A model generated the notes under the pieces. The model was given only the letters and a program-made list of their open reading frames with translations, searched no databases and was not told the origin of the DNA. Source: an uncultured Paracoccus sp. (GTDB taxonomy: Bacteria; Pseudomonadota; Alphaproteobacteria; Rhodobacterales; Rhodobacteraceae). Taken from it: a stretch of 64,000 nt of DNA. The DNA lies in the NCBI RefSeq assembly GCF_945915435.1, contig NZ_CAMEFG010000015.1, forward strand, positions 1 through 64,000. Direction: 5' to 3'. Shown one piece after another: positions 47,689 to 55,332 of this stretch (positions within the stretch are counted from its first letter, which is position 1; each line of letters begins with the position of its first letter). Position numbers and translations under genes: made by a program.

Positions 47689-49881
47689 CTATCCGCCGCC
47701 TTCGGCCAGAATTCCGTCCATCAGGGCCACGAAACGCTCGACCTCGGGCGAGGCGCGCACGGGCGCGGCGACCGGCACCGAGGCCGCCGAAACCGCCTGC
47801 GCGTTCATCTTGCGATCCGACCAGGCGCGCAGGTCGCCGATGGTGTAATTGCGCAGGAACGGGTTGGCCGAGACGACCGCCGCGCCCATCACCTCGCCCA
47901 CCGGGCGCGAGGGATCCGCCGCCAGCGCCTGGCTGGCCCCCATCGGGCCGAGGAAATGGGCAAGGTAGAGGTTGCCCGGCGTCGTCGGATGGCCGCGCGC
48001 GCGCAGGAACGCCTCGTTTTCCTGGGCAAGGCTGCGCACCATCTGGCGCGACAGGTCCGGGTCCAGCCGCAGGTCCAGCAACTGGCGGCGATCCATCGTC
48101 GCGACCAGATCGGGGCGGTAGGTGCGCATCATCCGCAGCCATGTGCTTTCGATGAACTGCCCCAGCCCGGTCGCGGTCGAAAGCGGGTTGCGCGCCGTCG
48201 GATTGCCCGCGCTTTCGACATGGATGATGCGGCCGATCAACGCCTCGACCGCGTTCGAGGCCAGCACCTCGCTGCCGCCGGTCATCAGCGGGATCGGGTC
48301 CAGGGCCGCGCCGTCCTTCAGAAGCTGGAAGGACAGCCCGGTGACGTCGTCCTGCGCCGCGACGCGCCCGATGACGGTGCCGGGCTTGACCTCTGCGCCC
48401 CGCCTGATCGCGGGCGGCGGGTCTTCCAGCCCGCGATAGAGGCTGACGAAACCGTCGGCATGGTCGATGCGCAACTCCAGCCCGTCGCCCCCCTCCCGAA
48501 GATCGGCGATGCGGCCCGCGGCGACGGCGGCGACGGGGCTGCCCTGCGCGGCCTGCCAGACGACGCCCCCGCCCTCGCCCTGGGCCGAGGGCGGCGCGAA
48601 TCGGCGGCTGAGAACGCCCGAGACCGGAACGCTCATCGCCGGACGCCCCGCCGCGCCCGCGACGCGCGCGCCGGGGGCGTGGCAGTCATAGCCGCCCTCG
48701 CGCTGCGGCACGACATAACAGGGCTTGTCGCCGGACGGGCCAGTGACGCCGACGAAAAGGATCTGCCCCGCCCCTTGCGCCCCCGGACCGGGCTGGTTGG
48801 CAAAGACCAGTTGCAGCCGGTCGCCCTCGGCGGCGAAGGCGTCCAGGTCGTGGACGCGCGACATCAGCGCAATGGCCTCGCCGATCAGCTCGCTGGATAC
48901 GCCCTGGCGGATGGCCGCGCTATAGATCACGTCCAGCAGGCGGAACTGCGGCGTATCGCCCTGCACGCTTTCGCTGGCCGATTCGCTCATCAGCGGCTGG
49001 TCGGCCCAGGGATCGGCGGCGGGAACAAGCTGCCCGCTGGCGCCCATGCCAAGCGAGCCGACATATTCCCCGCCCCGATACAGCGACAATTGCAGCACCT
49101 GCCGCGCATCATCGGCCTGCACCCTGTAGCGCAGCGCCAGCAGGGAACTGCCGGGCAATTCGGGCTGCACCTCCATGACCGAGACCAGGCGGTCGCGCAC
49201 CCTTTCCGCGGTGGTTTCGTCAAAGCCGTTGTTGCGCAGCAATCGGGCGATATCGGTGGGCAGGCGCACTTGCAGGATCAGTTCCTGCCACAGCGCGGGG
49301 CGGATGGCGGGCTCGCGGGTAAAGGCGATGCTGGAAGACTGGCGCGCATCCGGGTCGGCGGGCGGGGCAAAGCCCGGCGCGGGCAGCGGGGCCGAGGCGT
49401 CGAACAGCCGCTCGCGCGAGCGTTCGGCCTGAAACAGCGCGAATTCCTCGCGCGTGGTGGGCAGGGCGGCGACAAGGCGGCGTTCGCGCACATGCAGGTC
49501 CTCGCGCACCACCGTCAACCGCTCGGGCGAGGGGTTGCCGACGCGGGTCACGGCCAGGTCGTCGGGACCGGACAGGCGGTGGCCGGTGCGCGCGGCGCCC
49601 TCGGCCCCCGGAATGATCATCGGATCGCCGGGGATATCGGTGAAGGTATCGGCACGCACGATGGGGGCCAGTTCGAACTCGCCCTCGACCGGCACGATGC
49701 TCAGGTCGTCGTCGCTGCGCGCCAGCCGTTCCATCAGTTGCGGCCCGGCCCGGTGCCAGAGGATGGTGCCCGCGACTGCCAGCGCAAGCATCAGTGCGCC
49801 GCCCCGCAGCGCGCCCATGCGCTGGCGGCGGCGGCGCGCGCCCTTGCCCATGCGTCGGAATTGCGGGTCGATCTCGATCAT
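47689..49881 (-). CDS. Membrane-anchored LytM-like / lytic transglycosylase fusion
   Basis: This 730-residue protein has a basic cytosolic start, one membrane helix (about 22-42) and a periplasmic part with three regions. Residues 190-400 look like the N-terminal region of envelope M23 proteases. Residues 415-520 are a LytM/M23 fold whose zinc ligands are missing (GGGVVWQA where HGGxDxAA is usual, GLSFQL where HLHFE is usual). Residues 540-650 are a lytic transglycosylase with catalytic E556 (HVESAGN) and TGLGQFIEST. So it probably cuts glycan strands and uses the dead LytM part for binding. ATG 49881 is 4 bases after the previous gene's stop. It could open the wall for T6SS or for the autotransporter. 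Confidence 0.85.
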   Translation of the reverse strand: MIEIDPQFRRMGKGARRRRQRMGALRGGALMLALAVAGTILWHRAGPQLMERLARSDDDLSIVPVEGEFELAPIVRADTFTDIPGDPMIIPGAEGAARTGHRLSGPDDLAVTRVGNPSPERLTVVREDLHVRERRLVAALPTTREEFALFQAERSRERLFDASAPLPAPGFAPPADPDARQSSSIAFTREPAIRPALWQELILQVRLPTDIARLLRNNGFDETTAERVRDRLVSVMEVQPELPGSSLLALRYRVQADDARQVLQLSLYRGGEYVGSLGMGASGQLVPAADPWADQPLMSESASESVQGDTPQFRLLDVIYSAAIRQGVSSELIGEAIALMSRVHDLDAFAAEGDRLQLVFANQPGPGAQGAGQILFVGVTGPSGDKPCYVVPQREGGYDCHAPGARVAGAAGRPAMSVPVSGVLSRRFAPPSAQGEGGGVVWQAAQGSPVAAVAAGRIADLREGGDGLELRIDHADGFVSLYRGLEDPPPAIRRGAEVKPGTVIGRVAAQDDVTGLSFQLLKDGAALDPIPLMTGGSEVLASNAVEALIGRIIHVESAGNPTARNPLSTATGLGQFIESTWLRMMRTYRPDLVATMDRRQLLDLRLDPDLSRQMVRSLAQENEAFLRARGHPTTPGNLYLAHFLGPMGASQALAADPSRPVGEVMGAAVVSANPFLRNYTIGDLRAWSDRKMNAQAVSAASVPVAAPVRASPEVERFVALMDGILAEGGG

Positions 49882-49885
49882 GGCG

Positions 49886-51202
49886 CTATCGGAACAGTCC
49901 CGACCCCCCGAAACTGGGCGAGATCGTGGGCGGAGCAGGGGCCGCCGCCGGCTGCCCGCTTCCCCCCCCGGCGCCACCCCCGGCGGGCTGCGTCGCCGCG
50001 GGACGCGATGCCGCCGCCGCGCCGGAAGGCCGCCCACCGCCGCCGCCGCGCGGGGCCGAAGGGGTCGCGGCAGGCGCGGCCACCGGCACCGGATCGCAGC
50101 GGATATCGTCCCGCCCGATGATCTGGCGGTAAAGCGCAAGCTCGGCATTGGTGGTCGCGGCCTGCCCGCCCGCCTTGGCGAAGTAGCGCTGGACCGCCGC
50201 GACCGAACCCCTGCCCCATACCCCGTCGATGGCGCTGGCGTAGCATTCCATCCGGGCAAGCTCGGTCTGGATGGCAGCCGCGACCTGTTCGGGGTCGGGA
50301 TCGAAGGCGCCCTCGGCCAGCATCTGAGCATAGATGCCGGGGTTGTCCCGGCGGATGCCCGCACGCTCTGCCGCATCGACGCCAAGGGGACCGGACTGGA
50401 CTTGCGGGCGCGGGATGGCCTGTTCGCCGACGATGATCGAGGGTTGGGGCAGCCCCGGACGCAAAGGCTGGACCGAGCGGTCCTGCATCCCGTCGACCAG
50501 CGCGGCGGTCTGCGGGGCAGGCAGGTCGGCGGGACGGGCCGCGACCTCTTGCGCGGTGATGCGGGGGGCGTTGCGCATGGATTGGGCGGTGCTGATGATG
50601 ATGACGTCATTGGCCACCGGCTGCAACGCGCTGGCCGAGGGCGTGGCTGGCGCGCTGCGGGCGACACCCAGCCCCGCCTGGCGGAAGGCGGCCTCCCACC
50701 CCTGCGGGGGGCCTTCCGTCGCCGTCAGAACCCGGCGCGCGAAGTCCCGCGGCTCGCATCCCGGACCCCCGGCGGGATAGACCACCAGCCAGTCGCCCGG
50801 CCCGCCGAAATCACGGCCCGATACCGCCATGTTCGTGCCGCAGATGTTCAGCGCCACCACCGCCCGGCCCGGATGGGCTTGCAGGTAATCCGCCAGCACC
50901 AGCCCGTCCGGCAGATCGGGGTCCGGCAAGGCGATGCCGCCGTCCTGCCGCGCGACGGGACCGGAATGATAGGTCACGCGCAGATCGCCCGCGATCTCGC
51001 CGCGCAACGATGCGGGCGCGACCGGCTGCGCGCCCCATTCTTCGGCGACCAGCGCCAGGTCGGGTCCCGGCATCTCGCGCGTCGAAATGACGACCCTGTC
51101 CCGCGTCGAGGCGACGACGCTTTCACGCGCAACCCCGGCCTGCGCCATCGCCAGAAAGGCGACGGCCAGGACCGCGACATTGCCCGTGAAACCCATCCTC
51201 AT
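49886..51202 (-). CDS. Secreted protein with peptidoglycan-binding-like domain
   Basis: This 438-residue periplasmic protein has a signal peptide ending near residue 25. Residues 60-180 form a domain I cannot name, with the segment VVALNICGTNMAVSGRDFGG. Residues 305-370 resemble peptidoglycan-binding domains (IQTELARMECYASAIDGVWGRGS). The last 65 residues are a Pro/Ala/Gly-rich tail. It lies 18 bases after the DUF1036 gene and 4 bases before the transglycosylase gene, so these three are probably one operon. The likely role is guiding the transglycosylase to the wall; this is inference. Confidence 0.75.
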   Translation of the reverse strand: MRMGFTGNVAVLAVAFLAMAQAGVARESVVASTRDRVVISTREMPGPDLALVAEEWGAQPVAPASLRGEIAGDLRVTYHSGPVARQDGGIALPDPDLPDGLVLADYLQAHPGRAVVALNICGTNMAVSGRDFGGPGDWLVVYPAGGPGCEPRDFARRVLTATEGPPQGWEAAFRQAGLGVARSAPATPSASALQPVANDVIIISTAQSMRNAPRITAQEVAARPADLPAPQTAALVDGMQDRSVQPLRPGLPQPSIIVGEQAIPRPQVQSGPLGVDAAERAGIRRDNPGIYAQMLAEGAFDPDPEQVAAAIQTELARMECYASAIDGVWGRGSVAAVQRYFAKAGGQAATTNAELALYRQIIGRDDIRCDPVPVAAPAATPSAPRGGGGGRPSGAAAASRPAATQPAGGGAGGGSGQPAAAPAPPTISPSFGGSGLFR

Positions 51203-51220
51203 GACCCAGATCCCAAATGT

Positions 51221-51649
51221 TCAGCCCGGCCGGGGCGATACGAATACCGTCCAGTTGTCTTGCTCTTGCGTGTCCACCTCGATGAAGCGCGCATCAAGAT
51301 AGCCGCGAAGCAGGCAATCGCCCTGCGTCTCGATCACGAAGCGGCGGGGCGAGACGCAAAGCGGAATCGAACCGGACAGGGCCTCTTTGCCAAATACATC
51401 GGCGGCAAACACGTAAAAATAGCGCGATTGCAGGCTTTCGCGGATCAGCGTGGCGCATTGGTTCGGCGCGACCCGCCACCAGCCGCGCGTGACGAAGGCG
51501 TCGTCGCCCGCAGGGACGCGCGCCGGTTCGGCGACGGCGATGTTCAGCACGTCGAAGCTTTGATTGCACAGCCGCAGGGACGCATCGGCGGCGCCGCCCG
51601 ACGCGGCCAAGGCACCCATCGCAAGGCCAAATGCACCCGGAAGCTTCAT
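51221..51649 (-). CDS. DUF1036 secreted protein
   Basis: This 142-residue protein has an N-terminal export signal and matches the DUF1036 pattern: LRLCNQSFDVLNIAVA, RGWWRVAPNQCATLI and SRYFYVFAAD. Four cysteines (C28, C65, C98, C112) could form two disulfides in the periplasm. The family has no tested biochemical role that I can name. It leads the leftward set with the peptidoglycan-binding-like and transglycosylase genes and is divergent from the ExbB/ExbD operon with a 120-base shared region. Confidence 0.8.
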   Translation of the reverse strand: MKLPGAFGLAMGALAASGGAADASLRLCNQSFDVLNIAVAEPARVPAGDDAFVTRGWWRVAPNQCATLIRESLQSRYFYVFAADVFGKEALSGSIPLCVSPRRFVIETQGDCLLRGYLDARFIEVDTQEQDNWTVFVSPRPG

Positions 51650-51674
51650 TTCATCCCCTGTGACATCCTGTGAA

Positions 51675-51703
51675 TTGAGCTAGCACGCCAGCCATGCTAT
51701 GTC
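51675..51703 (+). promoter_or_regulatory. Candidate promoter for the ExbB/ExbD operon
   Basis: TTGAGC (51675-51680) and TATGTC (51698-51703) are separated by 17 bases, 66 bases before the first ATG of the rightward operon, in the divergent gap with the DUF1036 gene. Each box matches the housekeeping consensus only in part. Confidence 0.3.
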
Positions 51704-51769
51704 GCCCCCAAAGGACGGTGCGCGTGTGCATAAGCCCGCAGGACCTGACAGACAGGAGCAGCGCTTTCA

Positions 51770-52201
51770 ATGTTTCGCGCGACATCTGCCCGGATCGCCG
51801 CAAGCGTGCTGATGCTTGCCATGCCCCTGCCCGCCGTGGCGCAGGACCACGCCCTGGTGCTGGAGCTGAACAACGCCCAGGATATCGAGGGCGACATCTG
51901 CGAACTGACCATCCTGACCGAGAACGCCACCGGCACGGCGCTGGAGCGCGCGGCCTGGCAATTCGCGATCTTCGACGCCGACGGACGGGTGCGCGCCCTG
52001 CCCGTCATCGACTTCGGCGCGCTGCCCGAAGGCAAGACCAAGCTGGTCACCATCGGCATGCCGGGGCGGTCCTGCACGCAGGTTTCGCGCATCGTGGTCA
52101 ATGACGTCGCCGAATGCCTGATCGACGGGGAATCCCGGCTGGATCTGTGCCTGACGGGGCTTTCCACGCGCTCGCTGGTCGATATCGCCTTCGGTCTCTG
52201 A
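51770..52201 (+). CDS. Secreted four-cysteine protein, first gene of the ExbB/ExbD operon
   Basis: This 143-residue protein has a signal peptide cut after residue 24 (AVA|QD) and a compact beta-rich domain with four cysteines (C44, C102, C116, C127), likely two disulfides. I recognise no family by name. It starts the rightward operon followed 18 bases later by exbB. That placement suggests a periplasmic partner of the ExbBD-TonB-like complex. An AGGAG site precedes the ATG at a somewhat long 11 bases. Confidence 0.75.
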   Translation: MFRATSARIAASVLMLAMPLPAVAQDHALVLELNNAQDIEGDICELTILTENATGTALERAAWQFAIFDADGRVRALPVIDFGALPEGKTKLVTIGMPGRSCTQVSRIVVNDVAECLIDGESRLDLCLTGLSTRSLVDIAFGL

Positions 52202-52219
52202 TTTCCCAGGACGATCATC

Positions 52220-52867
52220 ATGTTCCTTCCCTCTACCCTCCAGGACCTTCCCGCGACCGCGATCACGGTTTTCGTGGCGCTTGGGCTGCTGTCGGTGGTG
52301 ACGGTCACCGTCGGTGCCTACAAGATCGCGCAATTCCGCCGCCTTGGCGTTGGCCGCCACCGCATCGGCGAGGAAATCCTGGACGACTGGCTGAATGGCC
52401 GCCCCAACGAAGCCGTGCGCAAGGCGGGCGCGGAAAACACCGTGCTGGCCCGCGCCCTGTCGGCTGTCATGGCCGGGCTGCGCGCCCGCCCCGGCGATCA
52501 TGCCTATGGCGAGGAACTGGGCCGGCAATCGGCGCTTTACGACCTGACGGCGATGGGCGCGCGGATGCGCATCCTGGAGGCCGTCGTGCAGGGCGCGCCG
52601 ATGCTGGGGCTGCTGGGAACCGTGATCGGCATGATCGACGCCTTCGGCAACCTTGCGGCCAGCCAGCAGATGGCCGACCCGCGCCTGCTGGCGGGCGGCA
52701 TCTGGACCGCGCTGACGACGACCGCGCTTGGCCTTGCCATCGCGCTGGTTGCCTATTTCCTGGCCAACTGGCTGGAGGGCCGGATCGAGGATGAGCGGCT
52801 GACCATCGAAATGGCCATCTCCAGCGCGATCCACGGCCGGGTCGGCGCCAACGGCAACCCGCGCTGA
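52220..52867 (+). CDS. ExbB/TolQ/MotA-type proton channel subunit
   Basis: This 215-residue inner-membrane protein has three helices (about 14-34, 118-140 and 160-185) and the family signature APMLGLLGTVIGMIDAF in the second. It should form a pentameric proton channel around ExbD and turn proton flow into motion across the periplasm. The size is that of ExbB/TolQ, without the long cytosolic tail of defence-type ZorA. It is followed 11 bases later by the first exbD gene. Confidence 0.9.
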   Translation: MFLPSTLQDLPATAITVFVALGLLSVVTVTVGAYKIAQFRRLGVGRHRIGEEILDDWLNGRPNEAVRKAGAENTVLARALSAVMAGLRARPGDHAYGEELGRQSALYDLTAMGARMRILEAVVQGAPMLGLLGTVIGMIDAFGNLAASQQMADPRLLAGGIWTALTTTALGLAIALVAYFLANWLEGRIEDERLTIEMAISSAIHGRVGANGNPR

Positions 52868-52878
52868 ACGGCCCGGCC

Positions 52879-53328
52879 ATGAGCCAGTCGATCCGCAAGC
52901 TCGAGCTTCCCCGTTCGCGGCGGCGCTATCGCTTCATGCTGACGCCCTTCGCGGACACGATGTTCCAGTTGCTGATCTTCTTCATGCTCTCGGCCAATCT
53001 GACGCCCTATTCGCTGCTGTCGATCCGCAACGGCGCGCTCGCCGCGCCGGGCACGGGGGGGGCCGAGGGTGCGGACGATACGCCCGTCTCGGACCCGATG
53101 GCGACGGCGGTCTGGTCGGTGGGCGCCGACAGCATCGTCGCCAACGGCCAGCGTTTCGGGCTGGAACGTATCCCCGAACTGGCCCGCGCCCTGCGCACCC
53201 AGGAAACGGCCGAGGTGTTGCTGATCTCGCAACGGGGGGCCAGCGTGCAGATGCTGGTCTCGATCCTGGAAATCCTGACCGAAAACGGCATCGACGCGGT
53301 CCGCGTCGCCGACGGGGCGATGCAATGA
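52879..53328 (+). CDS. ExbD-type protein 1 (with proton-carrying Asp)
   Basis: This 149-residue protein has a basic cytosolic start, one helix and a periplasmic domain. The essential membrane aspartate is D26 in LTPFADTMFQLLIFF, matching Asp25 of E. coli ExbD. The periplasmic fold ends in a typical ILEILTENGIDAVRVA segment. It overlaps the second exbD by ATGA. It should sit inside the ExbB ring and pass force to the TonB-like partner. Confidence 0.9.
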   Translation: MSQSIRKLELPRSRRRYRFMLTPFADTMFQLLIFFMLSANLTPYSLLSIRNGALAAPGTGGAEGADDTPVSDPMATAVWSVGADSIVANGQRFGLERIPELARALRTQETAEVLLISQRGASVQMLVSILEILTENGIDAVRVADGAMQ

Positions 53329-53726
53329 GGTCGCTGCTTCCCCCCCGCCGCCGCCTGAACAGCATCGATTCGTCGATGGCGATCGTGAATATCGTGCTGC
53401 TGCTGATCTTCTTCTTCGTCCTTTCCGGGCAGGACATGAACCCGGAAGGCGGGCTGGACCTGTCCGAGACCCGGCGCCTGCCCCCGGACCGGCTGCCCTC
53501 GCCCATCCTGGTGGTCGGCGGCCAGGGCGAATGGCATCTGGACGGCCAGCCGATCACCCCCGAGTTGCTGCCCGTCGCGCTGGCCCAGGCCGGAAACGGT
53601 GCCGGGCTGTATCTGATGATCGACCGCACCGCACCGGCCAGCCAGTTGATCGCCACGCTGAACCGCCCCGAACTGGACGGGCTGGATATCCGGCTGGTTA
53701 CCCTGCACCAGGAGGGCGCCCCATGA
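53325..53726 (+). CDS. ExbD-type protein 2 (Asp replaced by Asn)
   Basis: This 133-residue ExbD-like protein has one helix (about 18-35) and a small periplasmic domain with LMIDRTAPASQLIATLN. In the helix the position of the proton-carrying Asp is Asn (N22 in SMAIVNIVLLLIFFF; codon AAT). A nearby D15 lies before the helix. If paired with protein 1 it would give a heterodimer with one working and one silent proton site. It overlaps both neighbours by ATGA. Confidence 0.85.
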   Translation: MRSLLPPRRRLNSIDSSMAIVNIVLLLIFFFVLSGQDMNPEGGLDLSETRRLPPDRLPSPILVVGGQGEWHLDGQPITPELLPVALAQAGNGAGLYLMIDRTAPASQLIATLNRPELDGLDIRLVTLHQEGAP

Positions 53727-54790
53727 TCGGCCAGTCCTCGCGCCTGCAACGCCGGCATTGGGCACAGGCCGCCGCCCTGTCCATCGGGCTGCATGGGGCC
53801 GCCATCGCCGGACTTGTCTACGATCCGCTTCAACGCCTGCCTTCGCCGGGAAATACCCAGCCCCCGCAGATCTCGGTCGAGACCCTGATCCCCGAGGGCG
53901 GGCCCGATGGGAAAACAGACAGCGCGGACGAGGGCATGGCCGCCGAAACCCCGCCCGCCACCGCCGCGGTGGAGCCGCCCCAACACCCGCCGGCACCAGA
54001 GATTCCGTCCCATCCGCAAACCCGGATCGTGACCGGGACCAGCGAATGGGCGGTCGTCACCCGCCCCATGCCCAACCTGCCCGCAAACCCCCAGGCGGTC
54101 GCCCTGCCCGACCCCGAAAGACCGGACCTGCCCGATCAAGGCCCGGATGCGACAGGCCCCGATGGCGCACCGCTGGACCCGCGACTGGCCGAGCTTGTCG
54201 TCCATATCCGCCAGAGCCTGGATCAATCCTGCCTTCTTGCCCTGCCCCAGTTGATCGGTCAGAACGAATTGCAACTGACCGTGCTGGCCGATGACGACCG
54301 CCGCATCGCCACCTTCGCCGAGGAACTGTCCCACGCACTGGAAAGCCCCCTACCCGAACAGCGCGTCCTGCTGGACCGGCGGCAATGCCCTGGACTGACC
54401 TTTGCCCGGCGGGCGCAGCACTACCCGATCTTCGGCCTTGGCGTGCAATTGCAGGCGGACGAGATCGACAGCGGCGGATCCCTGGTCGGGCGCATTGCCA
54501 AGGGCGCGGGTCATTACAACACCTTGCTGCTGGTCGACGACAACGGCGTGGTTCAGGACCTGCGGCGATTCCTGATCGTGCAGGGCGGCGAGGTCGCCTT
54601 CGACATTCCGATGGCGCGGGTCGGCGCAACCCGCGACACCAGCCAGTTGCTGATCGCCATCGCCACCCCTGGGCGGATCGAGAGCGTGACGGCCAACGCC
54701 GGACGCCTGGCCAGCGACTTCTTTCCCGCCCTGATCGCCGAACTGGACGACAGCGCGCTGATCGGCCTTGGCAGCGTCTATGTCCGCTAA
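53723..54790 (+). CDS. TonB-like protein with PpkA-type periplasmic domain
   Basis: This 355-residue protein has TonB architecture. A short basic cytosolic start leads to one helix (about 13-32, with the SxxxH pattern S20-H24 typical of TonB and TolA). A Pro-rich spacer (36-150) and a C-terminal periplasmic domain (165-353) follow. That domain is not the usual TonB fold; it aligns with the C-terminal domain of the T6SS kinase PpkA at 29607 (shared QC, L-x-FAR, GRI, DL landmarks). The start ATG overlaps the second exbD as ATGA, so the frame's longer upstream extension is rejected. It should be moved by the ExbB/ExbD motor, but its partner is unknown. Confidence 0.8.
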   Translation: MIGQSSRLQRRHWAQAAALSIGLHGAAIAGLVYDPLQRLPSPGNTQPPQISVETLIPEGGPDGKTDSADEGMAAETPPATAAVEPPQHPPAPEIPSHPQTRIVTGTSEWAVVTRPMPNLPANPQAVALPDPERPDLPDQGPDATGPDGAPLDPRLAELVVHIRQSLDQSCLLALPQLIGQNELQLTVLADDDRRIATFAEELSHALESPLPEQRVLLDRRQCPGLTFARRAQHYPIFGLGVQLQADEIDSGGSLVGRIAKGAGHYNTLLLVDDNGVVQDLRRFLIVQGGEVAFDIPMARVGATRDTSQLLIAIATPGRIESVTANAGRLASDFFPALIAELDDSALIGLGSVYVR

Positions 54791-54848
54791 GGCATTCCGG
54801 CAATGACATCGGCCCGCCTTGCGCCGGGAAATGGGCAAGACCGAAGGA

Positions 54849-54891
54849 CCGCGGCATTGCGGCAATCCGATGAATTCAGGCGATGCCGCGG
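54849..54891. terminator. Weak stem-loop between the TonB-like gene and the lipoprotein gene
   Basis: A 9-bp perfect repeat CCGCGGCAT/ATGCCGCGG (54849-54857 with 54883-54891) has a 25-base loop and lies in the 107-base gap between these convergent genes. The long loop makes it a poor classic terminator. Confidence 0.3.
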
Positions 54892-54897
54892 CCGCGA

Positions 54898-55242
54898 TCA
54901 GTTGCTGTGCCATGCCACCTGGCTGACAAGCTGGTTGCAGGCCTCTTGCTTGCTGGAAAAGACGCTGGCCGTGTCGAAGGTCGATTTCACGTCTGACCTT
55001 GCCTTCGCCAACACCGCGTCATCCGCACCCAGTTCGCGGGCGGCGGTGATGTTTTCATTGGCATCCTGCTTCATCCGCTGCGCGCCGGAATAGCCGCCCG
55101 CATAGCCCGCGCATTGCTGCGCGGCCAGTTCGGCGGCAGCGGCCAGCCGCGCGCGCTGTTCCATCGGGGATTTCGGCGGTGAAACGCCGCAAGCCGCAAC
55201 GAATGCCAGGGGTAAGAGCAGAAACAGCCGGGAATATGTCAT
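54898..55242 (-). CDS. Small outer-membrane-type lipoprotein, T6SS-linked
   Basis: This 114-residue protein has a type II signal sequence with lipobox FVAAC and lipidated C18, then an alpha-helical, Ala-rich body with three more cysteines. ATG 55242 has AGGTTGAT directly upstream. It follows clpV by 90 bases on the same strand. It does not look like TssJ (no beta-sandwich pattern) but is the only lipoprotein in the locus, so it could fill the outer-membrane anchor role. That is inference. Confidence 0.75.
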   Translation of the reverse strand: MTYSRLFLLLPLAFVAACGVSPPKSPMEQRARLAAAAELAAQQCAGYAGGYSGAQRMKQDANENITAARELGADDAVLAKARSDVKSTFDTASVFSSKQEACNQLVSQVAWHSN

Positions 55243-55332
55243 ATCAACCTCTTGCAGGTAGAGTGCGCAACGTGATCGCACCCTAGCCTGTCAAAAGTTA
55301 ATATTCTGATAATGCCCGGATTTTTATTGTAT

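Noticed and set aside
52220..53726. Zorya-type phage defence, because of ExbB/ExbD-like genes
   Set aside because: The ExbB is short and lacks ZorA's long cytosolic tail, there are two ExbD proteins, and no ZorC, ZorD or ZorE gene is present.
54898..55242. The small lipoprotein as TssJ
   Set aside because: It is helical and Ala-rich, without the beta-strand pattern of the TssJ fold.
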